Source: Sedimenticola_A sp040506425
GTDB lineage: Bacteria; Pseudomonadota; Gammaproteobacteria; Chromatiales; Chromatiaceae
Assembly (NCBI GenBank): GCA_965224515.1
Contig: OZ245051.1
Coordinates: 3,472,001-3,536,000, forward strand
DNA length: 64,000 nt
Direction of reading: 5' to 3'
Positions within the stretch are counted from its first letter, which is position 1. Each line of letters begins with the position of its first letter. Both the position numbers and the translations under genes were made by a program. The notes under the pieces were generated by a model. That model was not told where the DNA came from, ran no database searches, and was given only the letters and a program-made list of their open reading frames with translations. Shown in pieces: positions 5,411 to 14,794 of the stretch.

Positions 5411-7456
5411 TCAGAGGTCCAGGTCGGCCTGTTGCGGTGCCTGCTGGAGCAGGGCCTCCAGGCCCGCTTCGTCCACCACCTCGATACCCAGATCCTGGGC
5501 CTTGGTGAGCTTGGAGCCGGCTTCGGCTCCGGCCACCACCAGGTCTGTCTTCTTTGAGACACTGCCGGTGACCTTTGCGCCCAGGGCCTGGAGCTGCGTC
5601 TTGATCTCGCTTCTGGGACGGCTGAGGCTGCCGGTGAGCACCACGACTTTACCATCCAGGGGTTTTGGGGCTTCCTGGTCGGCAGGTTCAATCTTCTCCC
5701 ACTCGATGCCGGCACCAAGAAGCTGTTCTATCACTTCGAGATTATGGGGCTGACGAAAGAAGGTGACGATGCGCTCAGCCACGATAGGGCCAACATCGGG
5801 CACCTGCTGCAGGCTTTCGCTATCGGCCTGTTCCAGCTTTTCCAGTTCACAGAACCAGTTGGCAAGAGAGAGGGCGGTAGCCTCCCCCACTTCACGGATA
5901 CCCAGCGAGAAGAGGAAGCGGTTCAGGGTGGTCTTTTTGCTGTTCTCCAGCGCCTCAACAAGGTTTTCGGCAGACTTCTGTCCCATGCGCTCAAGACCGG
6001 CAAGGGTTTCAACTTGCAGTTTAAAGAGGTCGGCAGGGGTGCCGATCAGCTCACGCTCAACCAGTTGATCCACCAGTTTGTCGCCGAGACCTTCGATATC
6101 CATGGCGCGGCGGGAGGCGAAGTGCTTGATCGCCTCTTTGCGCTGGGCGGGACAGAAGAGCCCGCCGCTGCAGCGGAGCGCCGCTTCGTCCTCATCGCGG
6201 ACTGCTTCAGAGCCGCACTCGGGACAGACCGAGGGCATCTCGTATTTCAGTGCATCATCGGGACGTCTGTCTGGCACAACCCGCACTACCTGGGGAATGA
6301 CATCCCCTGCCCTGCGGATGATGACGGTGTCGCCGATGCGGATATCCTTACGACGTATCTCATCTTCGTTGTGCAGGGTGGCGTTGGTGACGGTGACGCC
6401 CGCCACGTTGACCGGTTCGAGCCTGGCCACAGGGGTGAGGGCGCCGGTGCGCCCCACTTGAATGTCGATATCCAGCAGGCGGGTCATCTCCTCCTGGGCG
6501 GGAAATTTCTGGGCTATGGCCCAACGTGGCGCACGGGAGACGAAACCGAGTTGTTGCTGCTGGCCGAAACTGTCGACCTTGAACACCACGCCGTCGATGT
6601 CGTAGTCGAGGCTCTCACGGCGTTCACCGATTGCATGGTAGAACTGAATGCAACCTGCTGCACCGTCGACAGTTTTCATCTCCGGTGAGATACGCAGTCC
6701 CCAATCGGTAAGCTTCCGGATGCTCTCGCTGTGGGTTGTTGCCAACGGGCCGCCCTCCACCTCGCCGAAGCCGTAGCAGAACATCGCCAGGGGGCGTTGT
6801 GCGGTGATACGCGAGTCGAGCTGGCGCAGACTGCCGGCAGCGGCATTGCGGGGATTGGCGAAGGTCTTCTCACCCGCCTTGCGGGCCTTCTCGTTCATGG
6901 CGTTGAAGCCGGCGATGGGCATGTAGATTTCGCCGCGCACCTCCAGCACCCGCGGCCACTCTTCGCCGAGCAGGCGCAGGGGCACGGAGGGGATGGTGCG
7001 AACATTCTGGGTCACATCCTCGCCGGTCTGGCCGTCGCCACGGGTGGCCGCCTGTACCAGCACGCCCTCTTCATAACGCAGGCTGATGGCGAGACCATCG
7101 AGCTTGGGCTCGGCAACATAGACAATCTGTTCAGCAATGCCCAGGCGGTCGCGTACCCGTTTATCGAAGGCCTCCAGCTCCTCTTCGGAGAACGCATTGC
7201 CCAGGGAGAGCATGGGAACACTGTGGCGGATCTCGTTGAAACCCTCCAGGGGCTGGGCTCCGACACGCTGGGTTGGAGAATCAGGTGTAAAAAGCTCAGG
7301 GTGCTGCTCTTCCAGGGCCTGGAGTTCACGCAGCAGACGGTCGTACTCGCTGTCAGGGATCTCGGGGTTGTCGAGAACGTAATACTGATGATTATGATAG
7401 TTGATGCGGTCGCGCAGCCACTCTGCACGACTCCTGTCCGCCTTGGGTATGCTCAT
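5411..7456 (-). CDS. ligA: NAD-dependent DNA ligase LigA
   Basis: 681 residues, the usual length. LigA seals nicks between Okazaki fragments and in repair, using NAD+. Visible parts: N-terminal NAD-binding Ia region with YYVLDNPEIPDSEYD (25-39); the adenylation motif KLDG with catalytic Lys118; nucleotidyltransferase motifs (RGEIYMP 174-180, DIDGVVFKV 286-294); zinc finger cysteines 411, 414, 429 and 435; helix-hairpin-helix repeats (DIEGLGDKL, IREVGEATA, VPDVGPIVAERI); and a BRCT domain at about 600-675. The start overlaps the zipA stop by 4 bp, so the two are translationally coupled. Confidence 0.98.
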   Translation of the reverse strand: MSIPKADRSRAEWLRDRINYHNHQYYVLDNPEIPDSEYDRLLRELQALEEQHPELFTPDSPTQRVGAQPLEGFNEIRHSVPMLSLGNAFSEEELEAFDKRVRDRLGIAEQIVYVAEPKLDGLAISLRYEEGVLVQAATRGDGQTGEDVTQNVRTIPSVPLRLLGEEWPRVLEVRGEIYMPIAGFNAMNEKARKAGEKTFANPRNAAAGSLRQLDSRITAQRPLAMFCYGFGEVEGGPLATTHSESIRKLTDWGLRISPEMKTVDGAAGCIQFYHAIGERRESLDYDIDGVVFKVDSFGQQQQLGFVSRAPRWAIAQKFPAQEEMTRLLDIDIQVGRTGALTPVARLEPVNVAGVTVTNATLHNEDEIRRKDIRIGDTVIIRRAGDVIPQVVRVVPDRRPDDALKYEMPSVCPECGSEAVRDEDEAALRCSGGLFCPAQRKEAIKHFASRRAMDIEGLGDKLVDQLVERELIGTPADLFKLQVETLAGLERMGQKSAENLVEALENSKKTTLNRFLFSLGIREVGEATALSLANWFCELEKLEQADSESLQQVPDVGPIVAERIVTFFRQPHNLEVIEQLLGAGIEWEKIEPADQEAPKPLDGKVVVLTGSLSRPRSEIKTQLQALGAKVTGSVSKKTDLVVAGAEAGSKLTKAQDLGIEVVDEAGLEALLQQAPQQADLDL

Positions 7457-8289
7457 CCCTTGGCTCTCGCCAACTGCAACTGTCTGCGGTATTCAAGAAT
7501 CTCTTCGCGCATGTGTTCGATGGACTGCCTGGTCAGGTCGCTGTGGGTCTCATCCTGAAGAGAGGCATCCAGCAACGTGCCGAGACGTTCGGCAGTGAAC
7601 AGCATGTCAGAGAAGACGGCAAGCCCGTCTTTTGGTCCCGGCAGCTGGGAAAACAGTGCCAGGCCAGGGGTGATGAAATCGGCGTTTGACTGATCTGGAA
7701 AAGTGCCAGGCTCCACCATGCTGGCCATGCTGAATACGGCAGGGCTGTTTTTACCACCGGCCCGGCGGTGGAAGATTTTCATCTCGCCGTATTCCAGCTC
7801 CACTTCACGGGCGCTACGCCATATATCGGCATTGGCAAAACCACCGTTATTGGATTTGAGAACAAGCTGAATGATCTTGGTGGGCAACCCCCGGCGTCGC
7901 ACCTCGTAGGGGTCGGTTTGGTCCACGGCGGCAAAGGCCAGTTCGGCCTGTTCCGCCTGGGGCTCTGCAAAGTCGGGAAGCGACTCACTCTCTTCGTGAA
8001 CGATCTCGTCGAGCTGATGAAGTTCGGACTCAAGATCGTTCGGCAGTTCATCAGACTCGATCTCATCCTCGTAAAAGGGTTCGTAGTCTTCAGACTCCTC
8101 TTCGAACCGGGGATCGTCTTCGGCAATCTCGTCGGGTTGGGAGAGGATTTCAGGTTCACCCTCCTGCTGTGCCTTGCGTATAGCATGCACCTTGGTGGTG
8201 ACCTTTTTATGGCGATCCCAGAAATAGATCCCCAAGATCAGGGCAACACCAACCAGGAAGAGAATCAATCGCAGGATATCGGCGTCCAT
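7453..8289 (-). CDS. zipA: Cell division protein ZipA
   Basis: 278 residues. ZipA anchors FtsZ to the inner membrane at the division site. It begins with the typical reversed anchor (MDADILRLILFLVGVALILGIYF, residues 1-23), then a basic patch (DRHKKVTTKVHAIRKAQQ), a long acidic unstructured linker (about 45-120) and the C-terminal FtsZ-binding fold from about 140 (KIIQLVLKSNNGGFANADI, HRRAGGKNSPAVFSMASM, FDQ-like FPDQSNADFITPGLALF). The pairing with ligA and smc is common in gammaproteobacteria. Confidence 0.95.
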   Translation of the reverse strand: MDADILRLILFLVGVALILGIYFWDRHKKVTTKVHAIRKAQQEGEPEILSQPDEIAEDDPRFEEESEDYEPFYEDEIESDELPNDLESELHQLDEIVHEESESLPDFAEPQAEQAELAFAAVDQTDPYEVRRRGLPTKIIQLVLKSNNGGFANADIWRSAREVELEYGEMKIFHRRAGGKNSPAVFSMASMVEPGTFPDQSNADFITPGLALFSQLPGPKDGLAVFSDMLFTAERLGTLLDASLQDETHSDLTRQSIEHMREEILEYRRQLQLARAKG

Positions 8290-8382
8290 ACGGGGGTATC
8301 AGGTTATGTTGATTACCTGGTAGGTGTCGCTTTGCACCACCCACCCTTCGTTATTGTTCATGTTACAGCAATACGCTGGCTC

Positions 8383-8427
8383 CAGGTCGGGTTTGAACCC
8401 GACATGTCGGCCTGAAGGCCCATCTAC
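8383..8427. repeat. REP-like double hairpin (copy 1, solitary)
   Basis: GGTCGGGTTTGAACCCGAC followed by ATGTCGGCCTGAAGGCC: two head-to-head hairpins, the same unit as at 22930-22976 and 27938-27984 but without the longer flanking repeats. It fills the smc-zipA gap. Confidence 0.8.
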
Positions 8428-8448
8428 GCTGCCGTACAAATTGTACCA

Positions 8449-11400
8449 CTACATCGCCGCCATCTGGGCGGCCTCTTCCACATCCACAGACACGAGACGC
8501 GAAACGCCGGGCTCGTGCATAGTCACACCGGTGAGCTGATTCGAAAGCTCCATGGTGATCTTGTTATGGGTAATGAAAATGAACTGAACACGGTCAGACA
8601 TCAGCCGCACCATGTCACAGAAACGCCCGACGTTGGCATCGTCCAGGGGGGCGTCCACCTCGTCCAGCATACAGAACGGTGCGGGGTTGAGCTCGAAGAT
8701 GGCAAATACCAGTGCCACTGCGGTCAGCGCCTTCTCACCACCGGAGAGCAGGTGGATACTTGAGTTGCGCTTGCCGGGGGGCCGGGCCATGACCGTTACG
8801 CCGGTATCAAGCAGGTCCTCGCCGGTGAGCTGGAGATAAGCGTGCCCGCCACCGAACAGCTGGGGAAACTTCTCCTGCAGACCGCTGTTGACCTTGTCAA
8901 AGGTATCCTTGAAGCGGGAGCGGGTTTCGCGGTCGATCTTGCGGATGGCATTCTCCAGGGTCTCCAGGGACTCTGTGACATCCGCGTGCTGGGCGTCCAG
9001 GTAGTGCATGCGCTCGGACTGCTCTTTGAATTCGTCGATCGCCGCCAGGTTGATGGGGCCCAGGCGCCGGATACGCATATCCATACGCTCCACCTCCTGC
9101 TGCCATTTTTCGGTGGTGGCGTCGCCGGGGATCTCCATGAACAGCTGCTCACGCTGAAACCCGGTCTCGCTCAACTGCTCTTCCAGGGTCTTGCCGCGAA
9201 CCAGCACCTCCTGGCGTTGCATCTTGAACTGGTCGAGGGATGAACGCTGGGCCTGAACATCCTGTTCTGCACGGCTGCGATCCTGCTCCAGCCCTCTCAG
9301 GCGGGCGTCGATATCTTCCAGGGCCTGGCGTGACTTGGTCAGTTCAGCCTCCACCTCAACGCGGCGGGCGAGCTGCATCTCAAGCTCATCACCCTGCTCC
9401 ACAAGGGGCGCGGCACTCTCTTCCAGGGCCAGTTTCAGCTCTTCCCTGCGGGTGGCCAGGTGGGACAGCTGGCCCTGCATGCGCTCCAGGCTCTGGCTGA
9501 GTGACTCCCTTGAGCTGCGCATGGATTCGATGCGCAGAGCAATTTCATGGGCCTTGCCACGTTGCATCCCGGCTTCGTCGCGTATTTCAGTGAGGCGTTG
9601 ACGCAGCTCGTCACGACGCTGGATCAGTGCATCGCGCCGTTCACCCAGGGTCTCCATCTCCTCCAGGGAGGCGTGGAGTTTTTCACGGGACATCTCCAGG
9701 TCACCACGGCCCTGTTCGAGCTGTTGACTGAGATCTTCCATCTCGCCACGGACATGCTCGATGCGGTTGCGCAGATGTTCGGCGCGCGTGCGCTTGCCGG
9801 TGAGGTTGGAGCGGATATCAGAGAGCGCCCGGTTGACTTCGTTCAGCTCTCTCTGGCGGCTTTCACGCTCCTGCTCAGCCTGCTGGACCTGTTCACGCCC
9901 CTGCTCCACGGCGGTGCCCAGCTCTTCTGCACGGGCTTCAAGGGTGTTGATCTGCTCAGCAAGTTCGCGGATCTCCTCTTCGCGCTCAAGCACACCACCG
10001 GATTCACCGGTTTCACGGCTCAGGCGCATCCAGTTTTTACCCACCCAGACACCATCACGGGTGATGATGGACTGGCCAGGTTGAAGTGCGCCGCGCATGG
10101 TCATGGCCTGCTCAACACTATCGGCACTGAGAATACCGCCCAGCACACCATCCAGGGGCCAAGGGGCTTTGATCTTGTCCAGAATCGAACCGGCGGGAGC
10201 AACACCCTGGGCATGGCTGCTCGCCATATCGAACAGGCTCAGGCTGCCGCTTTCAAGGGCAGCCAGTTCAGAGCCGAGGGTGCCGAAGCCGTCCACACAC
10301 ACCGCCTGCAGGTGGAAGCCGAGCACGGTTTCAACTGCACGCTGCCAGCCGGACTCCACCTCAATCTTCTCAGCCAGGCGGGAGGCGCGGTCAAGTTCAT
10401 GCTGCTCCAGCCACTGGGTGGTGGAACTCTCATCCTTACCCAGGGCGGCCTGCTGCAGGGCTTCCAGGGAGGCCTGGCGCCCACTCATGGTCTGCAGGTT
10501 GGCCCGCACCTCGTTGAGTTCATTATTGCGGGTGACGTTGTTCTGGCGCAGGCCGGTAATGTTTTCGACCGAAGCTGTCAGCCGCTCCTGGAGCTGGGCA
10601 ACCTGCTCTTCCCGCGCAGACTCCTGGTTTTCCAGCTCAACGATATCCTGGGCCAGGCGTGGGTCCTCCAGCCGGGTCAGCTCTTCGTTGAACTTCTCGA
10701 TACGGCGCTGCAGATTCTGGTCCTGCTGCTCGATGTGGTTGATCCGGGTACGCTCAACCTGGGCGGTCTGTGCAGGTTCTGCGGCCTGGCGGTTGAAATT
10801 CTCCCACTCGCTCTGCCAGCTCTGCATCGCCTGCTCGGCCTCTGCCAGTCGGTCGGCGGAGACCTTCTCTATCTCGCGCGCCTCTTCGAGCCTGGGCTCC
10901 TCTTCGGTAAGCGTCTCGTTGAGCTCGTTGAGGCGGGTTTCATCCTGCACACGATGATCGCTGGACTCCTGCCAGGCCTGTTCGGTCTGGTGCAGGTCAT
11001 GTTCATTCTGGGCCCGGCTCTCCTTTGAGAACTGGATCGCCTGTTCCAGGCGCGCGATATCGCTGCCTACCGCGTAGAAACGCCCCTGCACTTCGTTGAA
11101 GTGGTCATTGGCCACGACATGGGACTCACGGTCGCGCTCGATATCCGCTTCAAGACGGCGCTGCTTGGCAATTGCCGCTTCGAGATCGGTCTCTTTCTCG
11201 GTAATGGTGCGATCACGCACCTGGATGTCTTCATCCAATGAACGCCAGCGCAGGGCCAGGAGCTCGGCCTTCAGGCGACGCTCCTGCTCCTTGTACTCTT
11301 TATATCTCTCTGCAGTGGTGGCCTGGCGTTGCAGGTGTTGCAGCTGCTTGGAGATCTCTTCGCGCAGATCGTTGAGGCGGTCGAGATTCTCCCGGGTGTG

Positions 11401-11955
11401 CTTGATACGGTTCTCGGTTTCGCGACGACGCTCCTTGTACTTGGAGATACCGGCCGCCTCTTCCAGAAAGGCGCGGAGATCTTCAGGTCGCGCCTCGATC
11501 AGTCGCGAAATCATGCCCTGCTCGATAATGGAGTAGCTGCGTGGGCCAAGGCCGGTACCCAGGAACAGGTCGGTGATGTCACGGCGGCGGCAACGCACAC
11601 CGTTCATGAAGTAACTGGACTGTCCGTCCCTGGAGATCTGGCGCTTGACCGCAATCTGGTTGTACTGAGCGTACTGGCCACCGGCACCGCCATCGGCATT
11701 GTCGAACACCAGTTCGATACTTGCGGTACCCACCGGCTTTCTGCTGTTGGAGCCGTTGAAGATAACATCGGCCATGGATTCGCCGCGCAGCATCTTGGCT
11801 GAGCTCTCCCCCATCACCCAGCGCACGGCGTCGATGACATTGGACTTGCCGCAGCCGTTGGGACCAACAATGCCCACCAGGTTACTGGGGAAAGGGACGG
11901 TAGTTGGATCAACGAACGATTTGAATCCGGCTAATTTTATTTTTTCTAGGCGCAT
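8449..11955 (-). CDS. smc: Chromosome segregation protein SMC
   Basis: 1168 residues, full length. SMC is an ATPase that forms a ring-shaped dimer and organises the chromosome for segregation. Walker A GPNGCGKSN is at 31-39; the C-terminal head carries the signature LLSGGEKALTAVALVFAIF and Walker B FCMLDEVDAPLDD. Between them are two long coiled-coil arms (about 165-500 and 660-1000) broken by a hinge (about 500-640, with VCVDGFGTLGSEL and ITRDGVWVG). No scpA/scpB is nearby. The gene starts 213 bp from the divergent queF. Confidence 0.97.
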   Translation of the reverse strand: MRLEKIKLAGFKSFVDPTTVPFPSNLVGIVGPNGCGKSNVIDAVRWVMGESSAKMLRGESMADVIFNGSNSRKPVGTASIELVFDNADGGAGGQYAQYNQIAVKRQISRDGQSSYFMNGVRCRRRDITDLFLGTGLGPRSYSIIEQGMISRLIEARPEDLRAFLEEAAGISKYKERRRETENRIKHTRENLDRLNDLREEISKQLQHLQRQATTAERYKEYKEQERRLKAELLALRWRSLDEDIQVRDRTITEKETDLEAAIAKQRRLEADIERDRESHVVANDHFNEVQGRFYAVGSDIARLEQAIQFSKESRAQNEHDLHQTEQAWQESSDHRVQDETRLNELNETLTEEEPRLEEAREIEKVSADRLAEAEQAMQSWQSEWENFNRQAAEPAQTAQVERTRINHIEQQDQNLQRRIEKFNEELTRLEDPRLAQDIVELENQESAREEQVAQLQERLTASVENITGLRQNNVTRNNELNEVRANLQTMSGRQASLEALQQAALGKDESSTTQWLEQHELDRASRLAEKIEVESGWQRAVETVLGFHLQAVCVDGFGTLGSELAALESGSLSLFDMASSHAQGVAPAGSILDKIKAPWPLDGVLGGILSADSVEQAMTMRGALQPGQSIITRDGVWVGKNWMRLSRETGESGGVLEREEEIRELAEQINTLEARAEELGTAVEQGREQVQQAEQERESRQRELNEVNRALSDIRSNLTGKRTRAEHLRNRIEHVRGEMEDLSQQLEQGRGDLEMSREKLHASLEEMETLGERRDALIQRRDELRQRLTEIRDEAGMQRGKAHEIALRIESMRSSRESLSQSLERMQGQLSHLATRREELKLALEESAAPLVEQGDELEMQLARRVEVEAELTKSRQALEDIDARLRGLEQDRSRAEQDVQAQRSSLDQFKMQRQEVLVRGKTLEEQLSETGFQREQLFMEIPGDATTEKWQQEVERMDMRIRRLGPINLAAIDEFKEQSERMHYLDAQHADVTESLETLENAIRKIDRETRSRFKDTFDKVNSGLQEKFPQLFGGGHAYLQLTGEDLLDTGVTVMARPPGKRNSSIHLLSGGEKALTAVALVFAIFELNPAPFCMLDEVDAPLDDANVGRFCDMVRLMSDRVQFIFITHNKITMELSNQLTGVTMHEPGVSRLVSVDVEEAAQMAAM

Positions 11956-12168
11956 GGGACGCTAAGATACCCGGAGAGGCTCCCCGTGACAAGGGAAAAA
12001 CAACCCGAAAATTGAGCTTTAACTATGAGTCGTATCTCATTGTTTTTATTTACTATATTCACCCATTGTCCAATAAATGGTCAGCCTGCTTTGATGCGTA
12101 CTTCAGGCACTGGGGGAAGTTGCGTATAATCGCCCAATTTTCCACAACCCAGACTCCGGAGCAACCCT

Positions 12169-12558
12169 ATGCCCAGCCAGCCCAGTAAAATGCTGGAAAC
12201 CTTCGAAAACCCCCAACAGGACCGCGACTTCACCATCCGCATCCGGGTACCCGAATTCACCTGCCTCTGCCCAAAAACCGGTCAGCCGGATTTTGCCGAG
12301 CTTTCCCTTGAATATATTGCAGACAAGCTCTGCGTTGAACTGAAGTCCCTGAAGATGTATGTCTGGTCGTTTCGGGATGAAGGCGCATTCCACGAAGCGG
12401 TCACCAACCAGATTCTCAACGACCTGGTTGCTGCAACCCAGCCACGCTTCATGCGCCTTACCGCTGACTTCAATGTTCGCGGGGGTGTCTACACCACGGT
12501 AGTGGCCGAGCACCGTGCTGACGGCTGGCAGTCTGCTCCTGCCGTCAACCTCCCTTAA
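12169..12558 (+). CDS. queF: NADPH-dependent 7-cyano-7-deazaguanine reductase QueF (short type)
   Basis: 129 residues, the size of the single-domain (B. subtilis type) enzyme. QueF reduces the nitrile preQ0 to the amine preQ1 on the way to queuosine in tRNA. The motif TCLCPKTGQPDFA contains the catalytic Cys34 and the acid Asp41; the substrate-binding ELKSLKMYVWSFRDEGAFHE segment follows (about 67-86). Other queuosine genes are not in the window. A 23-bp gap to the kinase gene allows co-transcription. Confidence 0.96.
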   Translation: MPSQPSKMLETFENPQQDRDFTIRIRVPEFTCLCPKTGQPDFAELSLEYIADKLCVELKSLKMYVWSFRDEGAFHEAVTNQILNDLVAATQPRFMRLTADFNVRGGVYTTVVAEHRADGWQSAPAVNLP

Positions 12559-12581
12559 CTTTAAGTTCCTGCTCTAATCAC

Positions 12582-13868
12582 ATGATTAAGCAGGCATTTA
12601 TCGGCATTGATCTTGGCACCTCAGGGTGCCGGGTCATGGTCATAGACCAGGATGGAGCTCCCCTGCTGGAGCTCGGGTCCGACCTCCCGCCCTCCATACG
12701 CACAGCATCCGGCAAATCCAGGCAGACGCCTGCTGACTGGTGGCAGGCGGTACTGGAACTGCTGCGGCAGGTACCCGGAAAGCTGCCAGGATACAAACCC
12801 GCCGCACTCGCCGTGGACGGCACCTCTTCGACACTGCTGCTGACCGATGCCGCGGGCAATCCACTGACCCCGGCCCTGATGTACGACGATACGAGTGCAC
12901 GAGACTACTGTGGCAGGATTGCCCAATCGGCCCCACCGGAGAGCAGTGTGCAATCCGCCGGTTCCAGTCTTGCCAAGCTGCTGTTGCTGGCGGATGAAGC
13001 CGGAGCCGAGAGAGCCCGCTATGCCCTTCACCAGGCCGACTGGATCAGTGGCATGCTATGCGGCCGCTTCGGATTCAGCGATGAGAACAACTGTCTGAAA
13101 CTTGGCTACGATGCCCTCAACAGGCGCTGGCCTGAATGGATGAAGGATTTCGATTTCCCCGGGCGATGGCTGCCCCAGGTGGTTCCGGCAGGTTCGCCGG
13201 TAGGCTGCCTTTCACCGGAAATCGCCGGTTATCTCAATTTTCCTGAAGATACCCGCGTCGTGGCGGGCACCACCGACAGTACAGCCGCTGTTCTCGCCTC
13301 GGGGATAGATCAACCCGGGCAGGCAGTCACCTCCCTGGGCAGCACGCTGGTGCTGAAGATCCTGTCGGAGAAGCCACTGTTCGCACCAGAACATGGCATC
13401 TACAGCCAGCGCCTGGGCGACCTGTGGCTGGTGGGCGGTGCATCCAACAGTGGCGGTGCTGTGCTGAAGCAGTTGTTCGGTGATGATGAGATCCTGCGCC
13501 TGAGCAGGCAGATCGACCCGAACCGGAATACCGGGCTGGATTACTACCCGCTGCCAGCCCCGGGGGAGCGCTTTCCGGTCAACGACCCGGGCCTGATGCC
13601 CAGGCTGGAGCCCAGGCCGGCAGATGATGCACGTTTCCTCCAGGGTATCCTCGAGGGAATCAGTCAAATCGAGGCGGAGGGGTACCGGTTGCTGCAGAAG
13701 CTGGGCGCACCGCAGTTGACCGAGGTCTTCTCAATCGGCGGCGGAGCTGGCAATGAGCCCTGGCGGCTGATCCGGGAACGCAGAATCGGGGTTCCAGTAT
13801 ATCGCTGCGAACAGCAGCAGGCGGCCTACGGCAGTGCCCGCCTGGCCCTCAACGGCTGCAGACCCTGA
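12582..13868 (+). CDS. FGGY-family carbohydrate kinase (D-ribulokinase-like)
   Basis: 428 residues, shorter than classical xylulokinases (about 490). The N-terminal nucleotide-binding domain starts FIGIDLGTSGCRVMVIDQ; a second phosphate motif appears as VVAGTTDSTAAVLASG (about 225-240), and the C-terminal domain has VGGASNSGGAVLKQ and the adenosine motif FSIGGGAGNEPW. The shape matches the short ribulokinase/xylulose-kinase-1 type found in cyanobacteria and plants, which phosphorylates D-ribulose; the substrate here is inferred, not shown. No sugar transporter or isomerase accompanies it. Confidence 0.85.
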   Translation: MIKQAFIGIDLGTSGCRVMVIDQDGAPLLELGSDLPPSIRTASGKSRQTPADWWQAVLELLRQVPGKLPGYKPAALAVDGTSSTLLLTDAAGNPLTPALMYDDTSARDYCGRIAQSAPPESSVQSAGSSLAKLLLLADEAGAERARYALHQADWISGMLCGRFGFSDENNCLKLGYDALNRRWPEWMKDFDFPGRWLPQVVPAGSPVGCLSPEIAGYLNFPEDTRVVAGTTDSTAAVLASGIDQPGQAVTSLGSTLVLKILSEKPLFAPEHGIYSQRLGDLWLVGGASNSGGAVLKQLFGDDEILRLSRQIDPNRNTGLDYYPLPAPGERFPVNDPGLMPRLEPRPADDARFLQGILEGISQIEAEGYRLLQKLGAPQLTEVFSIGGGAGNEPWRLIRERRIGVPVYRCEQQQAAYGSARLALNGCRP

Positions 13869-14088
13869 CCCGGCTTTCTCTGCCCCAAGTTGGCTCAATT
13901 ATTCTGATTCAGCGACCTCACAAACTCCCAACCGCCTTTAAAACCCCACTCTAAGAGTCCAGCAAACATAGGAATTTCGGAATTTCCTGCTAGTCTTGAG
14001 GTCAATACTAAAAATAAGAGTGAAAAGCTCTGTAATTCTCTACCCATTGTTTTGATCCGGGTATCAGAGTGCAGATCCAGGAGCCGTT

Positions 14089-14790
14089 ATGTTGCCGGAC
14101 CAACAGACAAAAAGCCTGGCTGAGCAGTGTCGGGAATTTCGTGAAGCATCAATGCGGAAGGTGCCCGGGGAGACCCTGCAGATACTGCAGGATGCCTCAA
14201 GGCGCCTGATGGATTCCGATTTTGGAAATCTGGCCCTGCACAGCGGAAACAGCGCAATCGACTTCACCCTGCCCGAATCCCGGGGTGGCATGGTCAACCT
14301 GCATGAGCGTCTATCGAGAGGCCCGGTGGTGCTGAGTTTCTACCGGGGCTCCTGGTGTCCCTACTGCAATCTTGAGATGCGCGCCCTGATCCAGGCCCTG
14401 CCCGAGATCGAGGCGACGGGAGCACGGCTTATCGCGATCTCCCCTGAGCTTCCAAACCACATTGAATTCGACCCGGCTGAGCTGGGCACAGGCATTGATC
14501 TGCTCTCGGACAAGGGCAATGAAGTATCACGGCAGTATGGACTGGTCATGGAGGTATTCGAATCCCTGAGACCACTCTACAGGGAGTGGAGGTACGATAT
14601 ACCGCTGCACAATGGAGATGAGAGCTGGGAACTACCCATCCCGGCCAGTTACGTGATTGGCCGGGATGGCATCATAAAGGCTCACTACGTGGATAAAAAT
14701 TACACGGCCCGGATGGAGCCGGATGACATTATCGCCGAATTGAAGGAGATACAGACCGCAGTTGCCCTAATCGATACCTACCCTCCCTAA
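14089..14790 (+). CDS. Peroxiredoxin-like thioredoxin-fold protein
   Basis: 233 residues. A helical N-terminal part (1-55) precedes an AhpC/TSA-type thioredoxin fold: DFTLPESRGG, then VVLSFYRGSWCPYCNLEMRA with a CPYC pair in the redox position (about residues 90-93), and a C-terminal SYVIGRDGIIKAHYVDKNYT. The family is annotated as peroxiredoxin-like; it may reduce peroxides or act as a thiol oxidoreductase. No signal peptide, so cytoplasmic. CCAGGAG six bases before ATG 14089 supports the start. It converges with rdgC with 4 bp between. Confidence 0.86.
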   Translation: MLPDQQTKSLAEQCREFREASMRKVPGETLQILQDASRRLMDSDFGNLALHSGNSAIDFTLPESRGGMVNLHERLSRGPVVLSFYRGSWCPYCNLEMRALIQALPEIEATGARLIAISPELPNHIEFDPAELGTGIDLLSDKGNEVSRQYGLVMEVFESLRPLYREWRYDIPLHNGDESWELPIPASYVIGRDGIIKAHYVDKNYTARMEPDDIIAELKEIQTAVALIDTYPP

Positions 14791-14794
14791 ACGG

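Noticed and set aside
9547..11028. A 493-codon open frame antisense to smc
   Set aside because: It is the shadow of a GC-rich coiled-coil gene: smc is complete with all motifs, and the antisense product is Leu/Gly-rich without any domain.
13971..13990. GGAATTTCGGAATTTC direct repeat before the peroxiredoxin-like gene
   Set aside because: Only two 8-bp units, no second copy seen and no relation to a promoter; likely chance.
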